DNA of 64,000 nucleotides from Desulfovibrio legallii (GTDB lineage Bacteria; Desulfobacterota; Desulfovibrionia; Desulfovibrionales; Desulfovibrionaceae): contig NZ_SIXC01000002.1 of the NCBI RefSeq assembly GCF_004309735.1, positions 70,489 to 134,488 of the forward strand, given 5' to 3'. Shown here piece after piece: positions 37,201-44,556 of the stretch. The notes under the pieces were generated by a model that saw nothing but the letters and a program-made list of their open reading frames with translations, did no database searches and was not told the origin of the DNA. The translations under genes and the position numbers were made by a program. The stretch's first letter is position 1; each line of letters starts with the position of its first letter.

Positions 37201-38789
37201 GCACAGTCCAGCGTGAGCAGGGTGCGGGGCGCTGCCAGCGGCCCCTGGGCGGTCAGGTCCAGGCGCAGGGGCGCGCCCAGCATATCCAGGGGTGAGGCGA
37301 CGCCCTGCGCGGCGGCAACGGCGGACGCCTCGCCCGAAGCTGGAGCGGATGCTGCCTGCGTGGTTGTGGTCGCCGGAGTTGCCGCGGCAGGCGGGGTCAG
37401 GCCCACGCCCAAGGCCAGATCCAGAGGGCCGCTCAGCCAGGAACCTGTGGCCGGGCTGGTCCAGACGGCGTGGCCGTCCACCTGCAGCGGCCCCGCAGTC
37501 AGGCGCAACGCTGTAAGCCCGGCGGAAAGCCCTGTGGCCGGACCCGCGTCCTCAGGTGCGGTGAGCCCACCCTCCAGGCCCAAGGTCAGGGCCGCGCCTT
37601 GGGCCAGCACAGCGGCGGGCAGGCCGGCGGCCTGCGACGCGGTTCCGGCGGGTGCCGGGGTCAGGGCGGCCGTAAGGGAGGCCGTGGCCTTGAGGGACGC
37701 GCGCCCCCCCTGCCGGACCGGGGTCAAAGCCGCTTCCGCCTGCAGTGACGCGGCGGCGCAGACGGCGCCGCTCAAAAAGAAGGCCGCGCCCGTGGTTGGG
37801 GCCAGCGTGGCCATGGCGCGCAGGTGCGCGCCTGCCGTCCCCGCCTGCGCCTGCAGTGTCAGATCCACGCGTAAAGTCTGCGGCGCGGCCGGGGCCGGAT
37901 TTGCAAGGGCCGCCCCGTCGCCCACGGGTGTGGCCTGTGCTGCCGCGTTGTTTTCGGACGTCAGTTTTTCGGGCGCAACCTTCGCCGACGGGCTCTTTGC
38001 AGCCGCCCCTTGCTCCGATGAACTGTTCTCCGGCCCGGACAGCGCCGATGCAGACGGCCCGGGCGCGGGCGGCAGGCTTGCGCCCAGCAGGTCAGCGGGC
38101 AGACGCGCGTTTTCCAGGGCCACTTCCTCCAGGCGCACCTGGGGCAGCCAGCCGGGCAATTGCGCCGCTGCCCGCACCGCTTGCCCCAACAACTGCCGCA
38201 AGCCCGCTTCAGTGAGCGGAGGCGTAGGCTCCGGCGGCGGGCCGGGCGGCAGCTGTGGCCGCCGCAGCAATGTCGCATTCTGCACGCGCAGTTCCGCAAT
38301 GCGCAAAGCCCCCGGCAGGGCCTGCCAGTCCCAGACAAAGCGCACGCTGGGCACCCGCAGCCAGAGGCCCTGGCCGTCGTACAGCTCCAGCCCCAGCTGT
38401 GCGCCGAAGGGCAGCGGGCCCGCAAGACTGGTGATGCGCACGCGCAGACCTTCCGGCGCGGCGGGCGCTTCCGCAGGCGCGCCGGGCGGCGGAACAGAAC
38501 CGGCGTCCAGGGTGACAGGCCGGTCCAGGGCGGCATTGATCCGTTCCACCAGCCAGCCCTGCACCGCAGGGCTGCGCAGGGCCAGCACCGCGCCGACCGC
38601 AACCAGGGCGAGCAGCAGCACCAGGCCCGCCAGCACACGCCACAGGACGCGCCAGATCCGCCACCAGGCGCGGGGCCGGACAGGGGGCCGGGCCGGGCCG
38701 GAAGCCGGTGGGCCGACGGGAGCCGACGGCTGCGGGGGACGGACGTCGGGGCTGGCGTCCGGAAAGCGGGGAGGAGTGGGAGCCGCCAT
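34281..38789 (-). CDS. tamB: TamB-like translocation and assembly module protein
   Basis: 1502 residues. A proline-rich N-terminus is followed by a membrane anchor at about 48-70 (VLAGLVLLLALVAVGAVLAL). The long middle is beta-strand-rich with Ala/Pro-rich low-complexity inserts (about 245-310 and 480-800). The C-terminal 300 residues are the TamB (DUF490) domain: FSVEGYGLKSVWRADMHVGG, AARGSLDFMGKNFKLSRGRV and DEILAQILFGKSTSELGRLE, ending in an aromatic KYNY. TamB spans the periplasm and, with TamA, inserts outer-membrane proteins or moves phospholipids. Its ATG overlaps the tamA stop (TGATG). Confidence 0.93.
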   Translation of the reverse strand: MAAPTPPRFPDASPDVRPPQPSAPVGPPASGPARPPVRPRAWWRIWRVLWRVLAGLVLLLALVAVGAVLALRSPAVQGWLVERINAALDRPVTLDAGSVPPPGAPAEAPAAPEGLRVRITSLAGPLPFGAQLGLELYDGQGLWLRVPSVRFVWDWQALPGALRIAELRVQNATLLRRPQLPPGPPPEPTPPLTEAGLRQLLGQAVRAAAQLPGWLPQVRLEEVALENARLPADLLGASLPPAPGPSASALSGPENSSSEQGAAAKSPSAKVAPEKLTSENNAAAQATPVGDGAALANPAPAAPQTLRVDLTLQAQAGTAGAHLRAMATLAPTTGAAFFLSGAVCAAASLQAEAALTPVRQGGRASLKATASLTAALTPAPAGTASQAAGLPAAVLAQGAALTLGLEGGLTAPEDAGPATGLSAGLTALRLTAGPLQVDGHAVWTSPATGSWLSGPLDLALGVGLTPPAAATPATTTTQAASAPASGEASAVAAAQGVASPLDMLGAPLRLDLTAQGPLAAPRTLLTLDCANVRAGGHSLTGTTLRLAAEPLRWTALLPTPADVAAPAESAQVSASGSTAAAVLQPVSAAGERGNGPDEPDAAPVVAPVATGASSSAAAPELTVTLDLVGALDGRALKTHAVLFAARAGTDLRAGLRELSSLTAGVAATGAVCAVLPQGNPYPALDGELSVRVADWQALAALLPGARLSGEAALSLQLRSQAATSSGSSTDAFRPPAAQPSAATAVAQAVPPSPAPQPSGLQTSSLPSTSTAPVAPVPAVQGVTLGWRVPRLVYTAAGAEPLQVRGLAGTVRLADLWGKALAEASLDLTELRQAALQLGAHLRAQGSLHGPLNAELRTSGFVVAHTALRWQPGSVVVDRLEARLEKKKLGFTAAPGLQLRYGEDGFGLEGLDLRLSPSGRLRAQGSKDATGMTARLSLENLDLTPWRTLAEAVPEGVVAAQVQFSGKAAAPGGDLRLEVRDLRLPNSPLKPLHLTLTGKIERGGGDALALRLLLDPESVRALGGSVCRLEARLPLRFGPDGLPTPDMHGPLRGVVRWKGAVGPLWSLVPVADQRLGGQLDLSLDLGGSPAAPAVKGFVQMDGGRYENVQLGAQLQDINLRVDLEQQGMKPGKARLRLAAADGLGGSLRVTGQAGLDGAGLDIVTVLDRLRPLRRRDVRVDLSGRVAVTGTAAAPEVRGEVRVNQGEVWLNKLAVTGTVTTLPLSEAPAPAAAKSAASPPSTKGAPPAKATEPAGLLDLRLVMPGRFSVEGYGLKSVWRADMHVGGTPAAPIIDGQVEAARGSLDFMGKNFKLSRGRVGFAGGSPGNPMLDLLLSNETPELTAYIALTGTARKLQLALRSEPEMPRDEILAQILFGKSTSELGRLENLRLAAAVAQLAGFGSGGGGSFSDLGRKTLGVDVLRLNTDSGRSTSGGSGENSEDMTAGASVEMGKYLTEELYVGVQQGMKQGSTAFIIQWELTSRANLELRTEEGGTWGGFRWKYNY

Positions 38790-40870
38790 CAGAAAGACTG
38801 TCCTATACTTATGTAGACCTGTACGGGCGGGTCGCCGTCAACAGGCTGCAGGGGCACGCCCACGTCCAGGCGCAGGGGGCCTATGGGCGTGTAGTAGCGC
38901 AGGCCCAGACCCGTGCCCCAGTTCATGTCGCCCAAAATGCGCGGCAGTTCGTCCCTGTAGACCATGCCGCCGTCCAGAAAGGGCACCAGGCCGACGTTTT
39001 CCGCCACTTTAAAGCGGGCCTCCAGGTTGACCACCTGGTAGGAGCGGCCGCCCAGGGGGTCGCCCCCGCTGTCGCGCGGGCCCAGCGACTGGTAGGCGTA
39101 GCCCCGCACAGACCCCGCTCCGCCCGAATAGTAGCGCAGGCTGGCGGGGATGGTGCGCAGATCCGCGCCCGCAAGGCCCCCGGCCTCCACCCGGCCCGCC
39201 AGAACCAGAACATCGTCCGGCCGCCCCTTAGCCGTGCGAAAAGGCGCATAATAAGCGCTGCCGCCCACGCTGCCGCCCAGGGCGTTGAAAGATTCCTCAT
39301 AAAAGCCTGTGTACGGCCGGAACTTGACAAAAAGTTCCGAACCACGCGTAGGATTGAGGATATTGTTGCGCGAATCGCGCCGCAGGCCTGCGCGCGGGCC
39401 AAAAAAACCGTAGCCCTGGGCGTCGCGCTCATTATCCTTGATGGAACCGCTCTCGCCGCCCAGCCCCAGACTGCCCCACCAGTGCCGGGAAAGACGGCGC
39501 TCCACATCCGCCCCGGCGTTGCCGGCGATCTTTTCGTAAGCCTGGGTGTTTTCGCGCAGGGCCGAGGCCGAACCCAGCAGGCGCTGCTCCCGGCCAAAAA
39601 AAGCAGGCTTCTCGAAAGCCGCTTTAAGGCCTTGGGTTTCGGTGGCTATGGGCGCGGTAAGAGTGAGCTTTTCGCCGTTGCCGAAGAGATTGCGGTGCTG
39701 CCAGAAGCCTTCCACGCCCAGGCCCGTATCTGTATCATAGCGGGCACTGCCGCCCACGGAGCGGAAGGGGGCCTCGGCCACCTCCACTTCCACGGGCAGC
39801 ACGGCCAGGCCGTCGGCTCCGGACCGCGCCCCGCCATCCGCACCGGCGGCAAGGGCCGCTGTCTGCGGTCGGGCCTCCACTGTGCGAAAAATGCCCAGGG
39901 CGCGCAGTTGGTTGGCGTAGTCTTCCACCTTATCCGCGTTCCAGGGGTCTTCCCCCGGCTGCCAGGGGGCCAGACGCTGCACATAGGCCGCGCTGACGTC
40001 CTCATTGCCGCGCACCGTCACCCCGCCCATGAGTGCAGGGGGCCCGGTGCGGATCACAATGCGCGCCAGCAGCTGCCGTTTTTCCCTGTCCAGGCTGTAA
40101 TGAGCGTCCGCCACTGCGGCCAGGGGGTAGCCCCGCTTTTGCAGCCTCTGGGGCAGGGCCTCCACCGCCGACAGCATGTCTGAAGCCGTCACCGGCTCCC
40201 CCACCAGGACGCCGGGCAGGGTGCGGGGAAATTTGGGCGGCGGCACGGGCTCCGTCTCCCACCCCCAGAAGCCCGTTTCACGCACGCGGTTACGAAAAGC
40301 CTCGGGCAGCACGGGTTCCGGCTCATAGATCACGTCCGCCGCGCCCAGCGTGTAGCGCGGCCCGGGCTGCAGGGACAGGGTCACCGTCACGGGCCTGGCT
40401 TCCTGGTCCAGACTGAAGGCGGCCGTGCCCTCGTAATAGCATTGGGACTGCAGGAGCTGCCCCGCCGTGTCCACATCCAGGCGGGCGCGCCGCTCCAGGG
40501 CCAACAGACTGTCCGGCGGCTCTTTGACGAGTTGCTCCAGCTGGCTCAGATCGCGCATTTTGTCGGCCAGTCCCCCAGCTTCCTTGTCAACGGGCTCCCG
40601 CACCACAATCCTGACCTTATAGGGGATGGGCTCGCCCTCCCAGGCGGCTTCGTCCCTGGCCGCGTCCCCACCGGGCTGCCCCGCTCCGGCAGCCGCGGGA
40701 TCGGACGGCGCGGCGTCCTTGGCGGCAAGCAGGCCGCAGCCGCCCAGCACCGGCCAGAGCAAAAGCCACAGCAAAGCCCAGGTCCGCCGCGCCCGCGCCG
40801 ACAAACCACCACAGCAGCGGCGGCGCGGCAGGAGGGCACAGAACCTATGATCGCTGCGGCACAAACTCAT
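38789..40870 (-). CDS. tamA: TamA-like outer-membrane assembly protein (BamA/Omp85 family)
   Basis: 693 residues if begun at the ATG giving MSLCRSDHRFCALLPRRRCC. N-terminal POTRA-like region (about 70-390), then a 16-strand barrel with the Omp85 features GSARYDTDTGLGVEGFWQ, GPRAGLRRDSRNNILNPTRG and a terminal aromatic FVQVYIS-type strand ending in QSF. The signal region (WALLWLLLWPVLGG, Cys45) reads like a lipoprotein signal. The frame is open 57 codons further, but a good promoter sits right before this ATG, so the mRNA may be leaderless; a later start is also possible. Coupled to tamB. Confidence 0.85.
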   Translation of the reverse strand: MSLCRSDHRFCALLPRRRCCGGLSARARRTWALLWLLLWPVLGGCGLLAAKDAAPSDPAAAGAGQPGGDAARDEAAWEGEPIPYKVRIVVREPVDKEAGGLADKMRDLSQLEQLVKEPPDSLLALERRARLDVDTAGQLLQSQCYYEGTAAFSLDQEARPVTVTLSLQPGPRYTLGAADVIYEPEPVLPEAFRNRVRETGFWGWETEPVPPPKFPRTLPGVLVGEPVTASDMLSAVEALPQRLQKRGYPLAAVADAHYSLDREKRQLLARIVIRTGPPALMGGVTVRGNEDVSAAYVQRLAPWQPGEDPWNADKVEDYANQLRALGIFRTVEARPQTAALAAGADGGARSGADGLAVLPVEVEVAEAPFRSVGGSARYDTDTGLGVEGFWQHRNLFGNGEKLTLTAPIATETQGLKAAFEKPAFFGREQRLLGSASALRENTQAYEKIAGNAGADVERRLSRHWWGSLGLGGESGSIKDNERDAQGYGFFGPRAGLRRDSRNNILNPTRGSELFVKFRPYTGFYEESFNALGGSVGGSAYYAPFRTAKGRPDDVLVLAGRVEAGGLAGADLRTIPASLRYYSGGAGSVRGYAYQSLGPRDSGGDPLGGRSYQVVNLEARFKVAENVGLVPFLDGGMVYRDELPRILGDMNWGTGLGLRYYTPIGPLRLDVGVPLQPVDGDPPVQVYISIGQSF

Positions 40871-40876
40871 GCGATT

Positions 40877-40905
40877 ACTATACGCAGCTCTTTGCCTGTA
40901 AGCAA
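40877..40905 (-). promoter_or_regulatory. Candidate promoter of tamAB
   Basis: TTGCTT (40905-40900), 17 bases, TATAGT (40882-40877; five of six). Seven bases downstream is the A of the proposed tamA ATG, so transcription and translation may begin at the same place. Confidence 0.55.
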
Positions 40906-41042
40906 GAAACATTCGCAACTCTATGCAGCCAGGCCACTTGGCAAGGCCGCACCGCTCTGGTACCACGACAAGAGGGGTGCGGAACCCCTTTTCGGGAAGG
41001 CTGTTCACCGTTCCGAACCCCCAAGCCCAGGGAGTATCCACA

Positions 41043-41390
41043 ATGAACTATGACCTCTGTCTGCATATGGACGCCGACGACCCCGCCGCCCTGCGCCTGA
41101 CGCTCAAAAACGCCTTCAATTATCTGAAGGCCCTGCCGGACCAGATTTTCCAGCTGGTGCTGGTGGTCAACGGTCCCGGGGTGCGCCAGTTTGTGCTGCA
41201 CAACGCCGACGGCGCGGCTCTGGCCGCCCCCCTGCAGGCCAAGGGCCTGCACATCCGACTCTGCGCCAACGCCCTGGCCGACAACAACCTTACCCCGGAC
41301 GACCTCTGGCCCGGCTGCCAGGTGGTGCCTGCCGGCCTGGTGGAAATTGTGCGCCTGCAGCGCAAAGGCTTTGCCTACATCAAGCCCTGA
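41043..41390 (+). CDS. DsrE/DsrF-like family protein
   Basis: 115 residues from the ATG with AGGGAG eight bases before it; a 40-codon upstream extension was rejected. Single-domain DsrE-like fold: MNYDLCLHMDADDPAALRLT, FQLVLVVNGPGVRQFVL, LCANALADNNL and a C-terminal VPAGLVEIVRLQRKGFAYIK. Family members bind or shuttle sulfur on a conserved Cys (here perhaps Cys79 in LCANAL). It is a single protein, not a DsrEFH complex. Its location near dsrMKJOP suggests sulfur handling, which is inference. Confidence 0.78.
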   Translation: MNYDLCLHMDADDPAALRLTLKNAFNYLKALPDQIFQLVLVVNGPGVRQFVLHNADGAALAAPLQAKGLHIRLCANALADNNLTPDDLWPGCQVVPAGLVEIVRLQRKGFAYIKP

Positions 41391-41403
41391 TCTGCGCGCG
41401 ACT

Positions 41404-41435
41404 GCCGCGCCGCCTTGGCAAACCTGCGGCGCGGC
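41404..41435 (+). other. Perfect ten-pair hairpin between the DsrE-like gene and thiM
   Basis: GCCGCGCCGC, 12 bases, GCGGCGCGGC. No T-run follows, so terminator function is doubtful. No thiamine-pyrophosphate riboswitch core was seen in this 117-base gap. Confidence 0.5.
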
Positions 41436-41507
41436 GCTATCTTGAGCGCCACAGTCGCCGGAAGAGCATGCCAGCACCCTGCGTCGATGGCCCGGGAGGA
41501 GAACAGC

Positions 41508-42341
41508 ATGAACGGTTTTGCGCAGATTCTGGACGCCGCGCGCCGCACGACGCCCGTGGTGCACAGCATCACCAACTATGTGACGGTCAACGACTGCGCC
41601 AATATGATCCTGGCCTTGGGCGGTTCGCCCATCATGGCCGACGATCCCGACGAAGTGGAGCAGATCGTGGCCATAAGCGCGGCCCTTGTCATCAATATCG
41701 GCACCCTCAACCGGCACACAGTGCCGGCCATGCTGGCCGCCGGCAAGCGGGCCAACGCCCTGGGCAAACCCGTGGTGCTGGACCCCGTAGGCGCCGGCGC
41801 TTCGGATTTGCGCAACAACGCCCTGGCCCGCCTGCTGGGCGAGGTCCGTTTTGCGGCCATCAAGGGCAACAGCGCGGAAATTCGCTTTCTGGCCGGCAGT
41901 GCCGTGGCCGCCAGGGGCGTGGACGCCGGGGACGATACCCTGGTTACAGAAGCCAACCTGACGGCCAGCGCCCGCATGGCCGCCGGCCTGAGCGCCCGCA
42001 CGGGCGCTGTGGTGGTGGCAAGCGGCCCCATCGACCTGGTGGCCTGCCCCACTGCGGTCTGGGCCGTACGCAACGGCAACGCGCGCCTGACGGGCATCAC
42101 CGGCGCGGGATGCATGGCCGCCGCCGTCACGGGCTGTTGTCTGGGCGCCGCCCCGGACAAAGCCCCGGAGGCCTGCCTCTGCGCCATGACAATTATGGGC
42201 GTAGCCGGCGAAATAGCTGCGGCGCAATCTGCCCCCGATAAAGGCGGACCGGGCAGCTTCCGCATGTTTCTTCTAGACGCCGTGAGCAGCCTGAGCAGCC
42301 CCGCGCTGGCAGCGCGCGCCAGAGTGGAAGCCGTACTGTAA
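41508..42341 (+). CDS. thiM: Hydroxyethylthiazole kinase
   Basis: 277 residues from the ATG after GGGAGGAG; the frame is open 31 codons upstream without a binding site. It salvages the thiazole half of thiamine by ATP-dependent phosphorylation. Motifs: TPVVHSITNYVTVNDCANMI, LGGSPIMADDPDEV, VLDPVGAGASDLRN, IKGNSAEI and the anion-hole region GITGAGCMAAAVTG, where the catalytic Cys of the family is present. No thiE or thiD is adjacent. Thiamine salvage combined with a distant lone thiF. Confidence 0.95.
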   Translation: MNGFAQILDAARRTTPVVHSITNYVTVNDCANMILALGGSPIMADDPDEVEQIVAISAALVINIGTLNRHTVPAMLAAGKRANALGKPVVLDPVGAGASDLRNNALARLLGEVRFAAIKGNSAEIRFLAGSAVAARGVDAGDDTLVTEANLTASARMAAGLSARTGAVVVASGPIDLVACPTAVWAVRNGNARLTGITGAGCMAAAVTGCCLGAAPDKAPEACLCAMTIMGVAGEIAAAQSAPDKGGPGSFRMFLLDAVSSLSSPALAARARVEAVL

Positions 42342-42548
42342 AGCGTCGGCCAAAGCAGTGAGAGTTACGACATTGGGCCGCCGCAGCTGGGATAAGGCGC
42401 ATCCGGCCAACTATAACCGAAGTGGTTCCCGCCGTGACGGCGGCCTTGGTGCGCCCATCTTTACGCAAGGCACAAAACAGCCTATAGGGAGAGGGACATC
42501 CGTCATCCCGGCGCGTCCGCAGTCCACATTTCCAGCCACAGGTAGGTC
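42342..42548 (+). other. Gap between thiM and the VKOR-like gene
   Basis: 207 bases without a gene. There is a small hairpin CCGCCG-TGA-CGGCGG and no strong promoter. The VKOR-like ATG has a weak AGGTAGG ribosome-binding site. Confidence 0.35.
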
Positions 42549-43553
42549 ATGAACCGCCCCCACGAAATTCTCATTGGTCCCTTGTGTCTTGCCCTGCTGG
42601 CCACGGCCTTCAGCGCCTGGAGCGCTCTGGGCAACGAAGTCAGCATCTGCGTTACGGCGGGCTGTTCTTTGTATCAGGACAGCGCCATCGCCGGCATCCC
42701 TCTGTGGTGGCTGGGCGCAGGCGTCTTCGCCGCCTTGGCGGGGCTGGCCTTGCTGGGGCAGGCCGCAGCCGGTCGCGCCCTGGCCGGGCTCGCCCTGCTG
42801 GGCGATGTGTTTCTGCTCGCCCTCATGGCCTTCACCGCCCCCTGCGTAAGCTGTCTGGTAGCCGCCGTATTTTTTGCCTTGCTCTACCTGGGTTTCAGGC
42901 AGGCGACGGCGACGCGCAACCGCGCTTCACGGCCGGGGCGCTCGGTGCTGCTGGCGGTCTGGCTGGTGCTGTTTATCGTCAACGTAGGCGCAGTGGCCCG
43001 CAGTTTGGCGCAGGTCTGGCCCCTGACCGACAACGGCGAGGAAGCCACGGTCCACATGTTCTTTTCCCCGTCCTGCCCCAGCTGCCGCGAGGGCATCCGC
43101 GTCCTTTCCGGCCATGTGGACGTAGCCTTCTACCCCGTGGCGGAAAACGAGGCTGACGTATACAAGACGGCCCGCATGATGGAGCTCCTGGACCAGGGCC
43201 AAAGCATGGCGCAGGCCCTGGAAGGCGCGCAGCAAGCCCAGCCGCCCACGGGGCTGGCGGCCTGGTGGCCCGACCACTTCTGGCTGCGCTTCCGTCTGTT
43301 GCGCAACAAGGCGCACATTTTTCTTTCCGGCGGCCAGGCTGTGCCTTTCTTTGAATACCACGGCCTGCCCAGCATGCTGACCCGGCAGGGAGGGAACGCG
43401 GCACGAAATCAGGGGCAAAGCCCGCCCTTGTCGTCCGCCGCGCCGCAAGGCCAGAACGGCTTTGTCCCCACAACGGACCCGGCCCTGCCCGCAGAGCTGG
43501 CCCCGACCCCCCAGATAGCGGGGCAGTGCTCCGGGCCTGTGCCTTGCCCGTAG
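42549..43553 (+). CDS. VKOR-like membrane disulfide oxidoreductase with a thioredoxin-like domain
   Basis: 334 residues. Four or five membrane helices in the first 155 residues carry the vitamin K epoxide reductase pattern: loop cysteines Cys34 and Cys39 (CVTAGC), GIPLWWLGAG, and a CxxC at Cys99/Cys102 inside a helix (APCVSC). A periplasmic domain follows with Cys176/Cys179 (CPSC) in VHMFFSPSCPSC, like a DsbA-type partner. Such fusions oxidise secreted thiols and pass electrons to quinone. The C-terminal 60 residues are Pro/Gln-rich and low in structure. The assignment rests on motifs and layout. Confidence 0.65.
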   Translation: MNRPHEILIGPLCLALLATAFSAWSALGNEVSICVTAGCSLYQDSAIAGIPLWWLGAGVFAALAGLALLGQAAAGRALAGLALLGDVFLLALMAFTAPCVSCLVAAVFFALLYLGFRQATATRNRASRPGRSVLLAVWLVLFIVNVGAVARSLAQVWPLTDNGEEATVHMFFSPSCPSCREGIRVLSGHVDVAFYPVAENEADVYKTARMMELLDQGQSMAQALEGAQQAQPPTGLAAWWPDHFWLRFRLLRNKAHIFLSGGQAVPFFEYHGLPSMLTRQGGNAARNQGQSPPLSSAAPQGQNGFVPTTDPALPAELAPTPQIAGQCSGPVPCP

Positions 43554-43677
43554 CCCTGCGTCACATTGAAACGGCTTCAGGGACGGGGGAGCAGCGCACT
43601 GCCCCGGCCACGACAACGCTGGGGGAGGCACACGTTTTCTCCACCTCCCCAGACTTGTGCCAAACACGACAAGGGGC

Positions 43678-43706
43678 TTGACGCACTTTGCGCTTCCCAT
43701 TTATAT
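43678..43706 (+). promoter_or_regulatory. Strong candidate promoter of the dsrMKJOP cluster
   Basis: TTGACG (43678-43683), 17 bases, TTATAT (43701-43706). It is 37 bases before the RsbRD-like start and the first good promoter upstream of the operon. Confidence 0.65.
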
Positions 43707-43709
43707 GAG

Positions 43710-43731
43710 AGAGCCTTGGCCGCAAGGCTCT
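43710..43731 (+). promoter_or_regulatory. Perfect hairpin at the 5' end of the dsr operon mRNA
   Basis: AGAGCCTTG-GCCG-CAAGGCTCT, nine perfect pairs with a four-base loop. It starts within a few bases of the expected transcription start and ends before the GAAGGGG ribosome-binding site. Such 5' hairpins shield mRNAs from decay. Confidence 0.65.
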
Positions 43732-43742
43732 GAAGGGGTGGC

Positions 43743-44279
43743 ATGAAAGCAATCGACGTTTTTCGTCAGCATAAGGATGCCGTGACGGCTTTGTGGACGG
43801 AGACCGTGTTCAACACTTATCCGTTTGAAACGACAGGGTTTCTGCGTACCAAGCACGACCCCTTCGGCAACCCTGTGGCCCACATGACCAAGGAGGCCGC
43901 CGCAGCCCTTTACGACGCCGTTACCGGCGAACATGTAGCTGTGGAGCAGGTCCGCAAGGCGCTGGACCGCTTCATCAAGCTGCGGGCTGTGCAAAAATTC
44001 ACGCCAAGCCAGGGTTTGGGGGTCTTCAGCGCGCTGAAGCCCATCCTGCGCGCGCAGGTCATGCCCGCCCTGCAGGCGGAAGGCCTTTTGGCGGAATATC
44101 TGGAGACCGAATCGCGCGTGGATACCCTGACCCTCCTGGCCTTTGATATGTATATGGAAGACCGGGAGATTCTGGCGCAATCGCGCATTACGGAAATACG
44201 CAACCAGTACGCCCAGTTGGCGCGCTGGGCGCAAAAGCTGGAGAGCGGCTCGCCGGACGGCCCGGCGAACGCGCGCTGA
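43743..44279 (+). CDS. RsbRD N-terminal-domain-like protein, first gene of the dsrMKJOP cluster
   Basis: 178 residues, all helical, cytoplasmic. The layout KAIDVFRQHKDAVTALWTET, FETTGFLRTKHDPFGNPV and KALDRFIKLRAVQKFTPSQG resembles the N-terminal domain of the RsbT co-antagonist RsbRD, a globin-like sensory fold. It lacks a STAS domain. In sulfate reducers a gene of this type often precedes dsrM, so a role linked to the complex is likely, but its biochemical function is unknown. Confidence 0.65.
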   Translation: MKAIDVFRQHKDAVTALWTETVFNTYPFETTGFLRTKHDPFGNPVAHMTKEAAAALYDAVTGEHVAVEQVRKALDRFIKLRAVQKFTPSQGLGVFSALKPILRAQVMPALQAEGLLAEYLETESRVDTLTLLAFDMYMEDREILAQSRITEIRNQYAQLARWAQKLESGSPDGPANAR

Positions 44280-44502
44280 CCCCCCTGCGCAGTGCAACCC
44301 TGATCCGCGTTGCGGCCGCATAGGCGGCGCATGCCCAAGCGGCGCGGCTGCGGCCGAAATCCGCGTTTTCCGGCTGCGCAAACCTTTGGGCGTTTCAAGG
44401 GGCTGCCCGCACCAGGGAAAGGCCTGCCGCGCCCGGGGCACGACAGGACGGCGCGGGATTCGGCAGGCAGTGAGAGGCCGCTCCGGGCCTGCTGCTCAAA
44501 AA

Positions 44503-44539
44503 GCGCCGGAAGCTCTTTTCCGGCGCCAAAATGCTCTAG
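44503..44539 (+). other. Hairpin plus a stray family A end before dsrM
   Basis: GCGCCGGAA-GCTCTT-TTCCGGCGC (44503-44526), nine perfect pairs, followed by AAATGCTCTAG (44529-44539), identical to the right end of family A copies 3 and 4. It lies in the 277-base gap between the RsbRD-like gene and dsrM and could reduce read-through or be a repeat remnant. The rest of the gap holds no gene. Confidence 0.55.
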
Positions 44540-44556
44540 TGGAAGTGAGGTAGGGA

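Noticed and set aside
41043-41390. DsrE of a DsrEFH sulfur-relay complex
   Set aside because: No dsrF or dsrH follows; it is a single DsrE-like protein, so the gene symbol was not given.
41391-41507. Thiamine-pyrophosphate riboswitch before thiM
   Set aside because: The conserved CTGAGA and pairing core could not be found; only a simple GC hairpin is present.
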